Shown here: positions 15,544-23,106 of the stretch, one piece after another
Layout of the letters: each line of letters begins with the position of its first letter
Position numbering within the stretch: the first letter of the stretch is position 1
Source: Peptococcaceae bacterium UBA2264
GTDB taxonomy: Bacteria; Bacillota; Desulfitobacteriia; Desulfitobacteriales; Desulfitobacteriaceae
Direction of reading: 5' to 3'
Length of the DNA: 24,453 nucleotides
Assembly (NCBI GenBank): GCA_002347475.1
Contig: DDXI01000050.1
Span: 1 to 24,453 of the forward strand
The notes under the pieces: generated by a model
What the model was told of the DNA's origin: nothing
Database searches by the model: none
The model's input: only the letters and a program-made list of their open reading frames with translations
Position numbers and translations under genes: made by a program

Positions 15544-16746
15544 TCAATTCTCCTTTGCCAGGACCTGACAGTTCAGACTGCCCTCAGCCAGGCGGACCTT
15601 GATCTTTTCCTCGATATGGACATCCCGGACAGAACGCAAAAGTTTGCCCTGAGCATCATAGGTTATGGAGTAACCCCGACCCAGGATAGCCAAAGGACTA
15701 AGCAGATCGAGCTTTGCAGCCAATATTTTTAGTATACCATTTTTATCCGTAAGAAATCCAGTCATATTGCTTTGCAGCCTGGTTCCCAGGATATCCAGTT
15801 CCTGCCGTGCCTGAGCCAGACGCCATCGGGGATTCTGCAGGGAAGAGCGCCCGGCTAAATCGGCCAACAGACGGCGTTTATGCTGGAGCTGCGTCCCCAT
15901 CCTCGCCGCCAGATCACGGCTGATCTGGGCCAGGCCGGCCTGCAGTTCCTGCAATAAAGGCACGGCCAGTTCCGCCGCCGCGGAAGGGGTCGGGGCCCGC
16001 AAATCGGCAGTCAGATCAGCAATCGTCAGGTCTGTTTCATGGCCGACTGCCGAGATAACCGGAATCCGGGATAAAGCGATGGCCCGGGCCACCTCCTCGG
16101 CATTAAAAGCCCAGAGTTCTTCCAGGGAACCCCCGCCGCGGCCCACTATCAGGACATCAGCCTTGCCGTATTTATTCTGATGAGCAATAGCCTGAGCAAT
16201 CTCCCGGGGAGCGGATTCTCCCTGCACCGCGGCAGGAGCTAAAACCCAGGGCATACCGGGATAACGCCGCTGGATAACAGTAAGAATATCATGCAGGGCT
16301 GCCCCGGTTTGACTGGTTACAATGCCTATGCAGCGCGGCAAACGAGGCAGCGGTTTTTTGCGTTCCTGAGCAAACAAGCCTTCGGCAGCCAGACGTTTTT
16401 TCAGCTGTTCGAAAGCAAGGTAGAGCTCACCCAGGCCACTGGGCAGCATCTCCTCGGCATAGAGCTGAATATTGCCGTCCCGTTCATAGATCCGCAAGCT
16501 GCCCCGCACCAGGACTTGCATCCCGTCTGCCGGCAAAAAACGAACATTTTGGGAGCGGGCCCGAAACATGACCACGCGCAAAGCAGAGTACTCGTCCTTG
16601 AGAGTAAAATACCAATGCCCGGAAGGGCGATGATTTTTAAAGTTGAATACTTCTCCGCTGACCCAACAATTGCGGAAATCAGATTTTTCACTCAGCATCC
16701 GACCGATTTCTCCCGTCATTTCGGCTACTGTCCAGACTTTGGCCAC
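15544..16746 (-). CDS. xseA: Exodeoxyribonuclease VII large subunit
   Basis: The 400-aa product begins with an OB-fold (about 1-100, with WVSGEVFNFKNHRPSGHWYFTLKD read in part) and continues into the catalytic domain with GIVTSQTGAALHDI, DVLIVGRGGGSLEELWAFN and ISAVGHETDLTIADLTADLRAPTPSAAAE read in part, then a coiled coil. I chose GTG 16746, six bases after AGAGGTG. Upstream starts at 16767 (ATG) and 16776 (TTG) lie in or beside the -10 box of a good sigma-A promoter and so cannot be used by that transcript. It begins a new unit after the fchA terminator. Confidence 0.94.
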   Translation of the reverse strand: MAKVWTVAEMTGEIGRMLSEKSDFRNCWVSGEVFNFKNHRPSGHWYFTLKDEYSALRVVMFRARSQNVRFLPADGMQVLVRGSLRIYERDGNIQLYAEEMLPSGLGELYLAFEQLKKRLAAEGLFAQERKKPLPRLPRCIGIVTSQTGAALHDILTVIQRRYPGMPWVLAPAAVQGESAPREIAQAIAHQNKYGKADVLIVGRGGGSLEELWAFNAEEVARAIALSRIPVISAVGHETDLTIADLTADLRAPTPSAAAELAVPLLQELQAGLAQISRDLAARMGTQLQHKRRLLADLAGRSSLQNPRWRLAQARQELDILGTRLQSNMTGFLTDKNGILKILAAKLDLLSPLAILGRGYSITYDAQGKLLRSVRDVHIEEKIKVRLAEGSLNCQVLAKEN

Positions 16747-16765
16747 AACATTCACCTCTTGTTCC

Positions 16766-16795
16766 ATAATACACAATATTAGCCGGTACTTTCAA
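16766..16795 (-). promoter_or_regulatory. Sigma-A promoter of xseA-xseB-ispA
   Basis: Minus strand: TTGAAA (16795-16790), an 18-base spacer, then TATTAT (16771-16766); each hexamer matches 5/6. It lies between the fchA terminator and the xseA ribosome binding site. Confidence 0.62.
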
Positions 16796-16819
16796 CGATA
16801 GCGGGCTGTTTCGGCAAAG

Positions 16820-16866
16820 AAAATCCCTCTTTCAGAGAAGAACTGCACTTCCGGAAGAGGGATTTT
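16820..16866 (-). terminator. Terminator after folD-fchA
   Basis: AAAATCCCTCTT (16820-16831) and AAGAGGGATTTT (16855-16866) form a perfect 12-bp stem beginning about 10 bases past the fchA stop. On the minus strand the T-rich stem end continues TTTTCTTT. The loop is long (23 bases) but can fold partly. Confidence 0.72.
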
Positions 16867-16875
16867 ACCTTATGT

Positions 16876-17502
16876 TTATAACCTGCTTTGCACCACAGCA
16901 ACCGTTTCCTGACTAATGCGAGCAGCCGCTTGCAGCAGCCTTTCCCGTTCAGCTGCCACTTCAGCCTGATATTGGCTGTTTTTAATTTGCGGAAGGTTGA
17001 TATCCACACTGAACAAAGCCGATTTCAGGGAACCTTCGGCCAGACAGGCTGCTACTCCGACATCGCTGATGGCCAATTTATTCCCAAGCGGGGCTAAAGC
17101 CTGAGCCAGCTGCAAGACCTGAAAACAGTTCTGGGCTATAGCCAGAGGGGTATCGGTGGCTGAAACCAGGACCTTCTGCAGGGCCGCACTGCGCCCGGCT
17201 TTTTGTTCCTCAGTATCCCGGGGTAATTTCAAGACAGCCATATACTTGGAAAATTCCTCAATATCCTGGCTCAAGCCCTCTTTTAAAGCTGCCAGCAGTT
17301 TTTGCCCCTGAGCCAAAATTTCCTGGACCTCTGCCTCCACATTCTTATATTTCTCCTTGCCGACTGTCAGATTAGCCACCATGCAAATCATGGAAGCCGC
17401 TAAAGCTCCGGCATAAGCCGAAACACTGCCCCCGCCGGGAATCGGGGCTGAACTGGCGGCCTGAGCCAGAAATTCATCAATACTCCACTGCCAAAAAGAC
17501 AT
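16876..17502 (-). CDS. fchA: Methenyltetrahydrofolate cyclohydrolase (FchA family)
   Basis: FchA hydrolyses 5,10-methenyl-THF to 10-formyl-THF and belongs to the formiminotransferase-cyclodeaminase family. The 208-aa product has the N-terminal PIPGGGSVSAYAGALAASM motif (about 20-38) and the C-terminal helical core with SDVGVAACLAEGSL and NLPQIKN. Length is normal. Two ATGs lie in tandem (17505 and 17502); AAGGAGG is three bases before the first and six before the second, so I prefer 17502. The start overlaps the folD stop, so expression is coupled to folD. FolD already has cyclohydrolase activity in most bacteria; a dedicated cyclohydrolase beside it is typical of acetogens and other anaerobes with heavy one-carbon flux. 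Confidence 0.92.
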   Translation of the reverse strand: MSFWQWSIDEFLAQAASSAPIPGGGSVSAYAGALAASMICMVANLTVGKEKYKNVEAEVQEILAQGQKLLAALKEGLSQDIEEFSKYMAVLKLPRDTEEQKAGRSAALQKVLVSATDTPLAIAQNCFQVLQLAQALAPLGNKLAISDVGVAACLAEGSLKSALFSVDINLPQIKNSQYQAEVAAERERLLQAAARISQETVAVVQSRL

Positions 17503-18350
17503 CATTTTCCTCCTTGCAAAATAATACCTTTAAGAACATTACGCATAATCAGGGCAGTGGTCAAGGCCCCCACTCCACCGGGGACCGGGGAAATTCTTCC
17601 GGCCACTTCCTGCACTTCCTTGAAATCAACATCTCCGCAGATGCCGTCATCAATCTCATTAATCCCGGCATCAACGACCACAGCGCCAGGTTTTACCATA
17701 TCACAGGTAATCAGATTGATCTTGCCTACTGCGGAAATCAGGATGTCCGCCTGGCGGGTAAAAGAGCCCAGATCAACAGTCCGGGAATGGCAAATGGTTA
17801 CAGTGGCGTTATGCTTCAGGATAAGAAAAACCAGAGGTTTGCCGACAGTTTCTCCCCGGCCAACTATTACGGCATGTTTCCCGGCAATTTCGATCCCGGA
17901 ACGCAAGAGAAGTTCCACACAACTCAAAGGTGTTGCCGGGAAAAGGCCCTCTTGTCCGCTGAGAATATAGCCCCTGTTGATCGGATGACAACCGTCGACA
18001 TCTTTTTCCGGTCGAATCGCAGCCATGACTTTCTCTTTTACTATGTGTTTGGGCAGCGGCAGTTCAACCAGGATACCATGCACTCTTTTATCATTATTGA
18101 GGTATTCGATTAACTCTATGACCACGCTTTCCTCGGTTTCCTCGGCAAAAGCAAACAATTCATAAGCCATACCCATATCTTCGGCCACTTTTTGTTTGGA
18201 CTTGGCGTAAACAACTGAAGCCGGATCAGAACCTACCAGGATGACAGCTAATTTGGGCTGCAGACCTTTTTCTTTCCAAGCGGCAACCTCCTGTTTAATC
18301 TCTTCTTTCAGAATTTTGGCTATTGCTTTGCCGTCAAGCAATTTTGACAA
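17502..18350 (-). CDS. folD: Bifunctional methylene-THF dehydrogenase / methenyl-THF cyclohydrolase
   Basis: FolD oxidises 5,10-methylene-THF to methenyl-THF and hydrolyses it to 10-formyl-THF. The 282-aa product shows the catalytic YxxxK pair in VVYAKSKQK, VHGILVELPLP, EKDVDGCHPIN, FPATPLSC and the Rossmann segment VIVGRGETVGKP, ending PVPGGVGALTTALIMRN. The nucleotide loop reads GRGETVG instead of the common GRSxIVG; a GRG-TVG form is also known in actinobacterial FolD. Start: AAGGAG lies ten bases before TTG 18350; a GTG at 18359 is only one base from that site, so TTG is preferred, though 18359 remains possible. It overlaps fchA at the stop. Confidence 0.95.
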   Translation of the reverse strand: MSKLLDGKAIAKILKEEIKQEVAAWKEKGLQPKLAVILVGSDPASVVYAKSKQKVAEDMGMAYELFAFAEETEESVVIELIEYLNNDKRVHGILVELPLPKHIVKEKVMAAIRPEKDVDGCHPINRGYILSGQEGLFPATPLSCVELLLRSGIEIAGKHAVIVGRGETVGKPLVFLILKHNATVTICHSRTVDLGSFTRQADILISAVGKINLITCDMVKPGAVVVDAGINEIDDGICGDVDFKEVQEVAGRISPVPGGVGALTTALIMRNVLKGIILQGGK

Positions 18351-18415
18351 TAAACTCACTCTCCTTAATAGACTCTCAGCTGTTTATCTAAAACACTCTT
18401 CTTGTTCTATTAAAT

Positions 18416-19369
18416 TTAAGAACCTCTGGCCTGACATCCTTCTCTGGTTAACAAGGCTACCCCAATGGCATTATCCCGGCACCAATCCGGTTCTGCCCAA
18501 TAAAGTTGTCCCTGTTTATGCAAACGCCGATTCAATTCACTACGCAGATACTGATTAGCGGCAACACCACCCACCATTAAAACTTCCTGCAGGCCTGTGG
18601 ACTCCATCCCTCTGGCAATTAATTTAGCCAGTGTTCGCACCAGACAGCCTTCAACTGCCAGCGCCACATTGGATCTGGGAATACCCTGATCAATTAAACG
18701 CTGCGCAGCTGATTCCACCCCGGAAAAACTGACCTCAAAACCTTTGACTGCCGAAGGCAAAAGGGAGGCAGCCCCCGGTTCTGCCTCCCGGGCCAGCTCT
18801 TCCAGAGCCCGGCCGGCAGGAAATTGCAGCCCCAGCCTGACTCCTACCCGGTCAACAAACTGCCCGGCATGTAAATCGCTGGTTCCACCCAGTAATTCCA
18901 GGCTGAGATGCCCCGGCGCCGTGTGCTTGACCAAAAGCAGTTCTGTTGTTCCACCCGAAAGATGCACAGCCAGAAACTTATCTGCCGCCGGACCTTGGGC
19001 TGAAACACAACCGGCAGCAACATGTCCCTCCTGATGGCTGGTCCGAAATAAAGGAATCTGACGGGCAGCAGCCAGAGCAGTCGCCAAGGAAATACCGGCG
19101 GTAAATACAGGCATATAAGACCCGGCAACAGGGCGGGGTGAGCAGCTGACCCCAATACCGGCCAGCGTTTTCCATAGAGACCCGGGGATAGCGGGAATTT
19201 CATTTGTTAAATTATGTACATGCTGAAAAAAAGCAGTTGACTGAGCCAAACCTGTCTCACCAACCGCCACTTTCAGAATATTCCGTGATTCCCAAATTAA
19301 TTCCCGGTCCTCATTGACAATCGCCAGAGAGGTCGTATAAGCACTGGTATCAAGACCCAGGTAGTTCAC
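18416..19369 (-). CDS. TsaD/Kae1-like protein (TsaD paralogue)
   Basis: The 317-aa protein belongs to the TsaD/Kae1/Gcp ASKHA-fold family. It begins NYLGLDTSAYTTSLAIV, has the HxxxH iron-binding pair His112/His116 (SHQEGH), the ATP-binding LSGGTTELLLV, SFSGVESAAQR, VGGVAANQYLRSEL and the C-terminal DNAIGVALL Asp. The segment around residues 73-92 (VSCSPRPVAGSYMPVF) departs strongly from the AVTxGPGLxxxLxVG form of true TsaD, so I regard it as a paralogue rather than the t6A enzyme. The metal site is intact, so it is probably an active ATPase; its target is unknown. GTG 19369 follows GGAGG by nine bases. It overlaps the end of nusB by 20 bases. Confidence 0.82.
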   Translation of the reverse strand: MNYLGLDTSAYTTSLAIVNEDRELIWESRNILKVAVGETGLAQSTAFFQHVHNLTNEIPAIPGSLWKTLAGIGVSCSPRPVAGSYMPVFTAGISLATALAAARQIPLFRTSHQEGHVAAGCVSAQGPAADKFLAVHLSGGTTELLLVKHTAPGHLSLELLGGTSDLHAGQFVDRVGVRLGLQFPAGRALEELAREAEPGAASLLPSAVKGFEVSFSGVESAAQRLIDQGIPRSNVALAVEGCLVRTLAKLIARGMESTGLQEVLMVGGVAANQYLRSELNRRLHKQGQLYWAEPDWCRDNAIGVALLTREGCQARGS

Positions 19370-19802
19370 TCTTTGAATCCTCCACAAGCCCCATATTTTT
19401 TCGGTTATTCACCAGCCGATCCAGAATACCATTGATGAATTTGGCAGATTCTTCCCCGCCATAACTTTTTGCCAGCTCTATTGCCTCGTTTAGAGTTACC
19501 CGTTCAGGAATATCCTCCCGAAAAATAATTTCATAGGCTGCCAAACGCAAAATATTACGGTCAACCCCAGCCATTCTCTCCAGGGACCAACTCTGAGCTA
19601 AAGCTGCAATCTCCCGGTCTATTTCTGCCAGATGTTTTACTGTTCCCCTGATGAGTTCCTGAGCAAAAGCAATACCTGACTTGGGAACAGCAAATTCCTC
19701 ACCCCAGGATTCCGCAATTTGGTCCAAATCAGGATTTCCCTTGTCAAAATCCAATTGAAACAGCACTTGTAAGGCCGTTTCCCGAGCTAATCTCCTGCTC
19801 AT
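19350..19802 (-). CDS. nusB: Transcription antitermination factor NusB
   Basis: NusB joins NusE (S10), NusA and NusG at boxA to prevent premature termination of rRNA operons. The 150-aa all-helical protein starts MSRRLARETALQVLFQLDF and contains WSLERMAGVDRNILRLAAYEI, VTLNEAIELAKSYGGEESAKFINGIL (read in parts), the standard family blocks. ATG 19802 has TGAGGTG six bases upstream; a longer frame from 19847 lacks a site. The C-terminus is slightly extended and overlaps the next gene by 20 bases. A strong hairpin lies in the leader (19839-19863). nusB before folD is the usual Firmicute order. Confidence 0.95.
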   Translation of the reverse strand: MSRRLARETALQVLFQLDFDKGNPDLDQIAESWGEEFAVPKSGIAFAQELIRGTVKHLAEIDREIAALAQSWSLERMAGVDRNILRLAAYEIIFREDIPERVTLNEAIELAKSYGGEESAKFINGILDRLVNNRKNMGLVEDSKSELPGS

Positions 19803-19838
19803 GTAACCCACCTCAGTCCTACCCAAATCTATTAACAA

Positions 19839-19863
19839 CGGGATCAACTACGAGCTAATCCCG
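19839..19863 (-). promoter_or_regulatory. 11-bp hairpin in the nusB leader
   Basis: On the minus strand CGGGATTAGCT (19863-19853) pairs with AGTTGATCCCG (19849-19839) around the loop CGT, with two G-T pairs. It starts 87 bases after the DUF2273 stop and ends 37 bases before nusB. The following bases TTGTTAAT form only a weak T-tract. It may be a leaky terminator separating the asp23 unit from nusB, or a regulatory leader. Confidence 0.55.
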
Positions 19864-19949
19864 ATCTAATCCCTTATACTCCTTTTTGAAGCCGGTAAAT
19901 CATACTGCCTGGCAAACACAAAATCTTCAATAACTGGAAACAAGCAGAG

Positions 19950-20204
19950 TTATTTACTTAATTTTCCTAATAGCCGTTCCAGCCACAAGGACAAACTCTG
20001 ATAATCATCCTCCCGCTTTCCCAGAACATAGCCAACTGTCACAAATAAAACCAGGACCAATGTTTTCCAGAATCCCAGTAATACAATCAATAATCCTAAA
20101 ATTAAACCCAAAGATATCCCTGACAATTTTCCGGGATGATTTTGCCAAGCCCATAAGAAAAAGTTTGCTATTCCTTGCCCGCTTCGGGCCCAAAACTCTC
20201 TCAT
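19950..20204 (-). CDS. DUF2273 small membrane protein
   Basis: The 84-aa protein has two closely spaced hydrophobic segments (about 30-44 and 47-61, LGLILGLLIVLLGFW and LVLVLFVTVGYVLG) and charged ends. This fits DUF2273, a small membrane family that accompanies AmaP and Asp23 in Firmicutes. ATG 20204 overlaps the amaP TGA as ATGA, so translation is coupled. A role as a membrane component of the Asp23 complex is inferred from position. Confidence 0.86.
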   Translation of the reverse strand: MREFWARSGQGIANFFLWAWQNHPGKLSGISLGLILGLLIVLLGFWKTLVLVLFVTVGYVLGKREDDYQSLSLWLERLLGKLSK

Positions 20205-20716
20205 CTCACTCGCGCCTGGCCGGCATTTTCTGGTCTCTGCACAAGCACTTTCACCTCTGCCACCTGAATACCTGTGTAATGTTCGACATCTTTTTGCACT
20301 TTTACCTGGAGTTGCTCCGATATTTCTGTGATCACGGCATCAGAGTTAAACTGGGTCGTAACGATTATCTCCAAACCTGTTTTGCGCTCTCGCAACAATA
20401 CTTTGGCTTGGATTACACCAACAATCTCCAGGACACTCTGTCTGACAATTTCCTGAAGAGCATCATAGGCTATGCGTACCTCACCTGTCTTGGAAGAGGT
20501 GGGGAAGGAATGGGGAATTCTTTCTCTGGGTCTAAAAAAAATTAATAAGCCTAAAAGAAGTAATAAGGCTGCCAGAACTGTGCTTTCCCATTGGTTTGTT
20601 CTCAGCCACTCTATTCCCTGGTACAGCAGGTCAGAGGCTAGTGCCCAGCCGGTTACCAGTGCCAAGATCCATAAAGCTGTTAGACTCAATATTACTCCCA
20701 AGCAATATGCTAACAT
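20201..20716 (-). CDS. amaP: Alkaline shock response membrane anchor protein AmaP
   Basis: AmaP anchors Asp23 to the membrane in staphylococci. The 171-aa protein has two N-terminal membrane segments (about 4-26 and 46-61) and then a soluble Asp23-like domain with GEVRIAYDALQEIVRQS and LEIIVTTQFNSDAVITEIS. ATG 20716 is chosen because AGAGGTG lies five bases upstream; the longer frame from 20770 translates the hairpin between asp23 and amaP and is not credible. Order asp23-amaP-DUF2273 is the usual module; the hairpin upstream may lower its expression relative to asp23. Confidence 0.87.
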   Translation of the reverse strand: MLAYCLGVILSLTALWILALVTGWALASDLLYQGIEWLRTNQWESTVLAALLLLLGLLIFFRPRERIPHSFPTSSKTGEVRIAYDALQEIVRQSVLEIVGVIQAKVLLRERKTGLEIIVTTQFNSDAVITEISEQLQVKVQKDVEHYTGIQVAEVKVLVQRPENAGQARVR

Positions 20717-20735
20717 ATTTTCACCTCTTTCAGAA

Positions 20736-20765
20736 ACCCCCCTTGGCATTTCTTTCAAGGGGGGT
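20736..20765 (-). terminator. Strong hairpin between asp23 and amaP (partial terminator or processing site)
   Basis: ACCCCCCTTG (20736-20745) and CAAGGGGGGT (20756-20765) form a perfect, GC-rich 10-bp stem with a 10-base loop, starting six bases after the asp23 stop. On the minus strand it is followed by TTTC only, so it should be leaky. It is well placed to protect the asp23 mRNA end and reduce read-through into amaP. Confidence 0.68.
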
Positions 20766-20770
20766 AACAA

Positions 20771-21187
20771 TCAGCGCAGGCGCAGTTCCTCTTCTTTAGG
20801 TTCCGCTTTAGGTTCCGCTGAAGTTCGAAAATTTATTCCTTGTACATGAACATTGGTCTCAACCACACTCAGCCCAGTCATGCTTTCGATAGCTTCTTTC
20901 ACTGCCTCCTGAACTTTCAAAGCTACATTGGGAATAGAAACCCCAAAGTCCATGATTACGTATAAATCCACAGCAGTTTCCTGTTCACCCACCTCGACTT
21001 TAACACCTTTGGACAGATTCTTGCTGCGTCCCAACATATGAGCCAGATCTCCAACAATCCCTCCGCTCATACCAGCAACCCCTTCTACCTCTGTGGCTGC
21101 CATGCCGGCAATAATTTCGACGACTTCGTCTGCGATTCTTATCGCCCCCAGCGTATTCCCGGAATTCCCTGATGCCGGATTTTCCAT
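20771..21187 (-). CDS. Asp23/Gls24 family envelope stress protein
   Basis: The 138-aa protein starts with a short Gly/Asn-rich leader and has the Asp23 fold motifs IRIADEVVEIIAGMAATEVEGV (read in part), VDLYVIMDFGVSIPNVA and VKEAIESMTGLSVVETNVHV (read in part). The tail holds two tandem copies of AEPK encoded by a perfect 12-base repeat (20795-20818), then EEE. It resembles YqhY, found next to nusB in Bacillus, and Asp23 of cocci. AGAGGTG lies five bases before ATG 21187. A good sigma-A promoter lies about 70 bases upstream. Likely abundant, membrane-associated through AmaP. Confidence 0.92.
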   Translation of the reverse strand: MENPASGNSGNTLGAIRIADEVVEIIAGMAATEVEGVAGMSGGIVGDLAHMLGRSKNLSKGVKVEVGEQETAVDLYVIMDFGVSIPNVALKVQEAVKEAIESMTGLSVVETNVHVQGINFRTSAEPKAEPKEEELRLR

Positions 21188-21255
21188 GTCGTCACCTCTT
21201 ACCCTTATTTCTTACACAAAGGCCAATATTCATCAAAAATACTAACCTTTTTTTC

Positions 21256-21285
21256 ATTATAACAAACCTGGGTCCCTGTAGTAAA
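21256..21285 (-). promoter_or_regulatory. Sigma-A promoter of asp23
   Basis: Minus strand: TTTACT (21285-21280), 18-base spacer, perfect TATAAT (21261-21256). It heads the asp23-amaP-DUF2273 unit. The rest of the 184-base gap down to the ZIP gene stop shows no clean terminator. Confidence 0.62.
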
Positions 21286-21371
21286 GATTTTGCTGTATTT
21301 CCATAATAATCGGCTTCTCAGCTGATAAAAAGAGCAGGCCAAAATAACTTCATCCGGCTATTATTTTAAAA

Positions 21372-22199
21372 TCATCTGGTAATGAACAAAAGCAGACTCA
21401 AGGCCATGACTATCATGCCAAAAATAAGACCATAGATAGAAAGATGATGTTCCCCATATTCTCTGGCTGTTGGCAGAAGCTCATCCAGGGATATAAATAC
21501 CATGATTCCAGCAATAGCAGCAAATAATATGCCAAAAACTATGTCGTTCAGTATGGGCAGCAGTATCAAATAGCCGATCATTGCTCCCACTGGTTCAGAT
21601 AAACCTGAAAGGAAAGATAAGCCCAAGGCTTTTTTCTTACTGCCGGTAGCGCAATATACCGGGATTGCTACAGCCATTCCTTCAGGAATATTATGTATAG
21701 CAATAGCCAGGGCTATCGGGATACCAAGAGAGGGCTGTTGAATCGAGGTTACAAATGTTGCCATTCCTTCAGGAAGATTATGAATACCAATAACAAGAGC
21801 TGTTAAGATTCCAGTACGGAGCAATTTTGCGTTGACATCTATATCACAGTAATTTGTCAGGTCTTCAATTTTATGTGATTCATGGGGATTTTCATAGGAA
21901 GGAACCAGCTTGTCAATAATCGCGATTGAGAGCATGCCTCCGAAAAAAGACACAATATTGATCCATGACCCAGCTAATTTCCCCATATTGGAAACTAACA
22001 GTAATTTTGATTCCGAAAACATTTCCACAAATGATATGTATATCATAATTCCAGCAGAAAAACCAAGAACCACAGACAGGAGTTTGGTATTTGTTTTCTT
22101 AAATAAAAAAATAAACAAACCACCAATTCCCGTGGATAATCCTGCTAATACTGTTAAGCCAAGTGCCAGCCAAACATTTGTAAATTCCAGACCTCTCAT
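21372..22199 (-). CDS. ZIP-family metal transporter (ZupT-like)
   Basis: ZIP proteins import Zn2+ and other divalent metals. The 275-aa protein has about eight hydrophobic segments, the family start LALGLTVLAGLSTGIGG, and the two metal-site helices HNLPEGMATF and HNIPEGMAVAIPVY, followed by SGLSEPVGA. A cytoplasmic loop carries HESHK. These match the ZupT/GufA group. The start is uncertain: ATG 22199 aligns well but AGGAG abuts it, while a TTG at 22217 has no site. The gene is visibly AT-richer than its left-hand neighbours, as is uppP. Confidence 0.9.
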   Translation of the reverse strand: MRGLEFTNVWLALGLTVLAGLSTGIGGLFIFLFKKTNTKLLSVVLGFSAGIMIYISFVEMFSESKLLLVSNMGKLAGSWINIVSFFGGMLSIAIIDKLVPSYENPHESHKIEDLTNYCDIDVNAKLLRTGILTALVIGIHNLPEGMATFVTSIQQPSLGIPIALAIAIHNIPEGMAVAIPVYCATGSKKKALGLSFLSGLSEPVGAMIGYLILLPILNDIVFGILFAAIAGIMVFISLDELLPTAREYGEHHLSIYGLIFGMIVMALSLLLFITR

Positions 22200-22272
22200 C
22201 TCCTGACACGAATGCAACTGCTAACCAAGCTGCCTGTTAACCAGGCTTGTTGTACCTGGCATGAAATTTTCT

Positions 22273-23076
22273 CTAGAATATCTTCAAACCTATTATCAAA
22301 AGCATAATAAAGCCAACCAGCAGTCTGTAATAAGCAAATATTTTTAAGGAATGATTCCCCAGAAAAGAAAGGAACTTGCCAACGACAATAAACGCTACAA
22401 TAAATGATACAATAAACCCAACTGCCAGAGCAATCCATTCAATAGGAAGCAAGGCCGTAAAACCCTTAATCAATGAATAGCCGGTTGCAGCAAACATCGT
22501 TGGAATCGCCAGAAAAAAGGAGAATTCAGCAGCAGCTTTTACAGTCAATCCCACCATCAGACCTCCGATAATGGTAGATGAAGATCTGGACATTCCCGGA
22601 AACAATGACATACATTGGGCAAAACCAATCAGCAAGGACTTTTTAGTTCCAACCTTAAGCATATCATCGTTTTTTGCATTGGTGAATACGTTTTCAACTA
22701 CAATCATTAGCAAGGCCCCAAAAATCAAGGCTACTGATACTGTAAATGGGGAAAAAAGATATTTTTCAATATTACTGTTCAGTAATAAGCCTATAATGGC
22801 TGAGGGTAAAAAAGCTATAAACATGCAATACCATAATCTAAACCCCCACTGTCCGGGTCTGATATTTTTCAAAGATTCTATTATTCGCTTTCTATAATAA
22901 AATACAACAGCGAGAATAGCCCCGAGCTGAATAATTATTTCAAACATGATTGCATAATCCCCGGTAAAACCAAGAAAATGGCCGAACAATATCAGATGTC
23001 CTGTCGATGAAACCGGCAGAAACTCAGTGATTCCTTCCACAATGCCAAGTATTATTGCTTTTTGAATTAGATCCAT
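22273..23076 (-). CDS. uppP: Undecaprenyl-diphosphatase
   Basis: UppP (BacA) dephosphorylates undecaprenyl diphosphate to recycle the lipid carrier for peptidoglycan and can confer bacitracin resistance. The 267-aa polytopic protein has the two active-site motifs EGITEFLPVSSTGHLI (14-29) and PGMSRSSSTI, plus about eight membrane segments. GAGG lies about six bases before ATG 23076. It is preceded by an extended -10 promoter with an overlapping inverted repeat, which suggests a regulated gene. Upstream genes are over 290 bases away; the ZIP gene lies 73 bases downstream and may be co-transcribed. Confidence 0.96.
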   Translation of the reverse strand: MDLIQKAIILGIVEGITEFLPVSSTGHLILFGHFLGFTGDYAIMFEIIIQLGAILAVVFYYRKRIIESLKNIRPGQWGFRLWYCMFIAFLPSAIIGLLLNSNIEKYLFSPFTVSVALIFGALLMIVVENVFTNAKNDDMLKVGTKKSLLIGFAQCMSLFPGMSRSSSTIIGGLMVGLTVKAAAEFSFFLAIPTMFAATGYSLIKGFTALLPIEWIALAVGFIVSFIVAFIVVGKFLSFLGNHSLKIFAYYRLLVGFIMLLIIGLKIF

Positions 23077-23106
23077 ACTACATCCTCTTATTTATTAATT
23101 CTCGTG

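Noticed and set aside
18404..18423. GTTCT-N10-AGAAC inverted repeat between the TsaD-like gene and folD
   Set aside because: Only five base pairs, AT-rich centre, overlaps the stop codon; easily found by chance.
19850..19949. T-box or other riboswitch in the nusB leader
   Set aside because: No T-box AGGGTGGNACCGCG motif or other known aptamer core; only the single hairpin is seen.
22209..22262. CCAGG/CCTGG and CAAG/CTTG repeats after uppP as a terminator
   Set aside because: Short, mutually exclusive stems without a T-run.
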